This document shows positions 4,717 to 6,022 of a stretch of DNA of 6,022 bases, in pieces. The notes beneath the pieces are model-generated. The model searched no databases. It worked only from the letters and a program-made list of their open reading frames with translations, and had not been told where the DNA came from. Location: NCBI GenBank assembly GCA_015657435.1, contig JADLKH010000005.1, positions 78,174-84,195 on the forward strand, in the 5' to 3' direction. Each line of letters opens with the position of its first letter. Position 1 is the stretch's first letter. Source of the DNA: Synergistales bacterium. Lineage in GTDB: Bacteria > Synergistota > Synergistia > Synergistales > 79-D21. Position numbers and translations under genes: made by a program.

Positions 4717-6022
4717 AAGAATTGACCGGATTGAACCCGAGCCAGAAAGAGGCGGTAGCCTATTGTGACGGTCCGCTCCTTGTGCTGGCGGGTGCGGGGA
4801 GTGGAAAGACGCGCGTGTTGGCTTTCAAGGCCGCCTATCTTGTTTCCGAAATCGGAATTTCTCCGGCGCGGATTCTGGCCGTGACGTTTACCAATAAAGC
4901 CGCAAATGAAATGAGAGAGAGAGTAAAAAGCCTCCTCGGTTCGGAATCGAAAGGTTTGCAGGCCTGCACCTTCCACTCCTACGGGTTGCGTTTCCTGCAA
5001 AGAAACCGGGATTCTCTCGCCAAAATCGGGCTTCGTAAGGATTTTGTCGTGTTCGACCGGTCCGATTGCCGATCGGTGGTGAAGGACATCCTTGAACGCA
5101 TGAACATCGACCAGGAAAAGATCGAGGTCCCCTGGATTCTCGATCAGCTTTCCAGGAGAAAGACGAAAACATTTTCCTCAGAGGAAGAAACGAATTTTGC
5201 CGATATGCTCAGGGAAATCGAAAAAGCCTACGAGGGAGTGTTGAAGGAGCAGAATGCAGTCGATTTCGACGATCTTCTCGAACTTCCGCTTGAACTGATG
5301 AACGACGCGGCCGTGCTTGAAAAGGAACGCGCAGCGCTGGATTGGGTGCTGGTTGATGAATACCAGGATGTCAACCGTCCTCAATACAGGCTCCTTCGAA
5401 AACTGGTCGGAGATTCGGGCCGCATCATGGTGGTCGGCGACCCGGATCAATCGATTTACGGCTGGCGCGGGGCGGATATGAACATGATCCTGAACTTCGA
5501 ACGTGATTTCCCGGGGGCCAAAACGGTGGTGCTCGACCAAAACTACCGATCAACGGCTCAAATATTGGGAGCTTCGAACGGGTTGATCCGAAACAACCTG
5601 AAGCGGAAGCCGAAAAACCTCTGGACCGCCCGGGATAAGGGAGAGCCCGTCAAGATTCATCTGTACGCCGACGAAAAGCAGGAGGCCAATTTCATCCTGT
5701 CAGAGATCGAGACCCTGCGCAGGAAGGGTTATCGCCATGGGCAGATCGCTCTCCTCTACAGAGTCAACGCTCTGAGTAGAACCTACGAACAGGCTTTTCT
5801 GGGACGGGGGATCCCGTATCGGGTTGTCAGGGGTACCGCATTCTATGAGCGGAAGGAAGTCAAGGACGTTCTTTCCTTCATGAGGCTGGCGCTCAACCCG
5901 TCTGATACCGTCTCCCTAGCCAGGATCGCGAACATTCCGCCCAAAGGCCTGGGAAAAAAGGGCGTTGCGGAATTGGCGGATTATCTCCTCAATGAACCAG
6001 GGCTGGACCCAAGGGAAAAATG
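4713..6022 (+). CDS. UvrD/PcrA/Rep-type superfamily 1A DNA helicase (3' end outside the window)
   Basis: This is an ATP-driven 3'-to-5' DNA helicase of the UvrD/PcrA/Rep group, acting in repair and in clearing protein or replication blocks from DNA. The 436 visible residues carry the Q motif LNPSQKEAV 7-15, Walker A AGAGSGKT 26-33, motif Ia TFTNKAANEM 58-67, TFHSYGLRF 86-94, DFDDLL 184-189, motif II VDEYQDVN 214-221, motif III VVGDPDQSIYGWRGA 240-254 and motif IV DQNYRST 275-281. The start of the 2B region (FYERKEVKDVLSFMRLALNP, 377-396) follows. Full-length relatives have about 640-750 residues, so motifs V and VI and the C-terminal tail lie beyond the edge. ATG 4713 overlaps the hypB stop as ATGA and gives a family-like N-terminus. 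An in-frame ATG at 4689 would add eight residues and has GGAG 11 bases upstream. No AddA- or RecB-type insertions are seen. PcrA, UvrD and Rep cannot be told apart from this fragment. Confidence 0.95.
   Translation, partial: MKELTGLNPSQKEAVAYCDGPLLVLAGAGSGKTRVLAFKAAYLVSEIGISPARILAVTFTNKAANEMRERVKSLLGSESKGLQACTFHSYGLRFLQRNRDSLAKIGLRKDFVVFDRSDCRSVVKDILERMNIDQEKIEVPWILDQLSRRKTKTFSSEEETNFADMLREIEKAYEGVLKEQNAVDFDDLLELPLELMNDAAVLEKERAALDWVLVDEYQDVNRPQYRLLRKLVGDSGRIMVVGDPDQSIYGWRGADMNMILNFERDFPGAKTVVLDQNYRSTAQILGASNGLIRNNLKRKPKNLWTARDKGEPVKIHLYADEKQEANFILSEIETLRRKGYRHGQIALLYRVNALSRTYEQAFLGRGIPYRVVRGTAFYERKEVKDVLSFMRLALNPSDTVSLARIANIPPKGLGKKGVAELADYLLNEPGLDPREK

Noticed and set aside
1..6022. Search for tRNA or rRNA genes, CRISPR repeats, insertion sequences, attachment sites and riboswitches
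   Set aside because: No repeated spacer pattern, terminal inverted repeats, transposase motifs, cloverleaf or conserved riboswitch core was seen; all gaps over 100 bases are explained by promoters and terminators.

Overview
The window holds seven protein-coding genes from a bacterial chromosome, with short spacers and clear Rho-independent terminators. No mobile element, CRISPR array, rRNA or tRNA gene was seen. Base composition is moderately GC-rich and even throughout. A long-form hibernation factor, a single-domain carbamate kinase, a class Ib-like aspartate aminotransferase and HypA/HypB maturation proteins fit an anaerobic, amino-acid-using bacterium of the Synergistota or a Firmicutes-like lineage. 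That placement is an inference from gene content and is only tentative.

Layout from left to right: (1) the frr gene for ribosome recycling factor, whose first few codons probably lie left of the window, ends in a strong terminator. (2) A good sigma70-type promoter drives a monocistronic carbamate kinase gene (arcC). (3) arcC converges on a minus-strand class I/II aminotransferase gene, and the two 3' ends share one hairpin that probably serves both. (4) A divergent intergenic region of about 200 bases carries a minus-strand promoter with a palindrome between its -35 and -10 boxes, and a plus-strand extended -10 promoter for hpf. (5) hpf (long-form ribosome hibernation promoting factor) ends in a GC-rich hairpin with a long T tract. 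(6) hypA, hypB and a UvrD/PcrA-type helicase follow as a tightly overlapping cluster (20-base overlap, then ATGA). The helicase runs off the right edge after about 436 codons.

Functionally, frr and hpf both act on the ribosome: one splits post-termination complexes, the other makes inactive 100S dimers. arcC and the aminotransferase belong to nitrogen and amino-acid metabolism. hypA and hypB deliver nickel to [NiFe]-hydrogenase or another nickel enzyme. The helicase is a DNA repair/replication motor with no evident functional link to nickel maturation. No undescribed system was recognised. The most notable points are the hypA-hypB-helicase coupling without hypCDEF on either side, and the terminator immediately before hypA with no room for a separate promoter.
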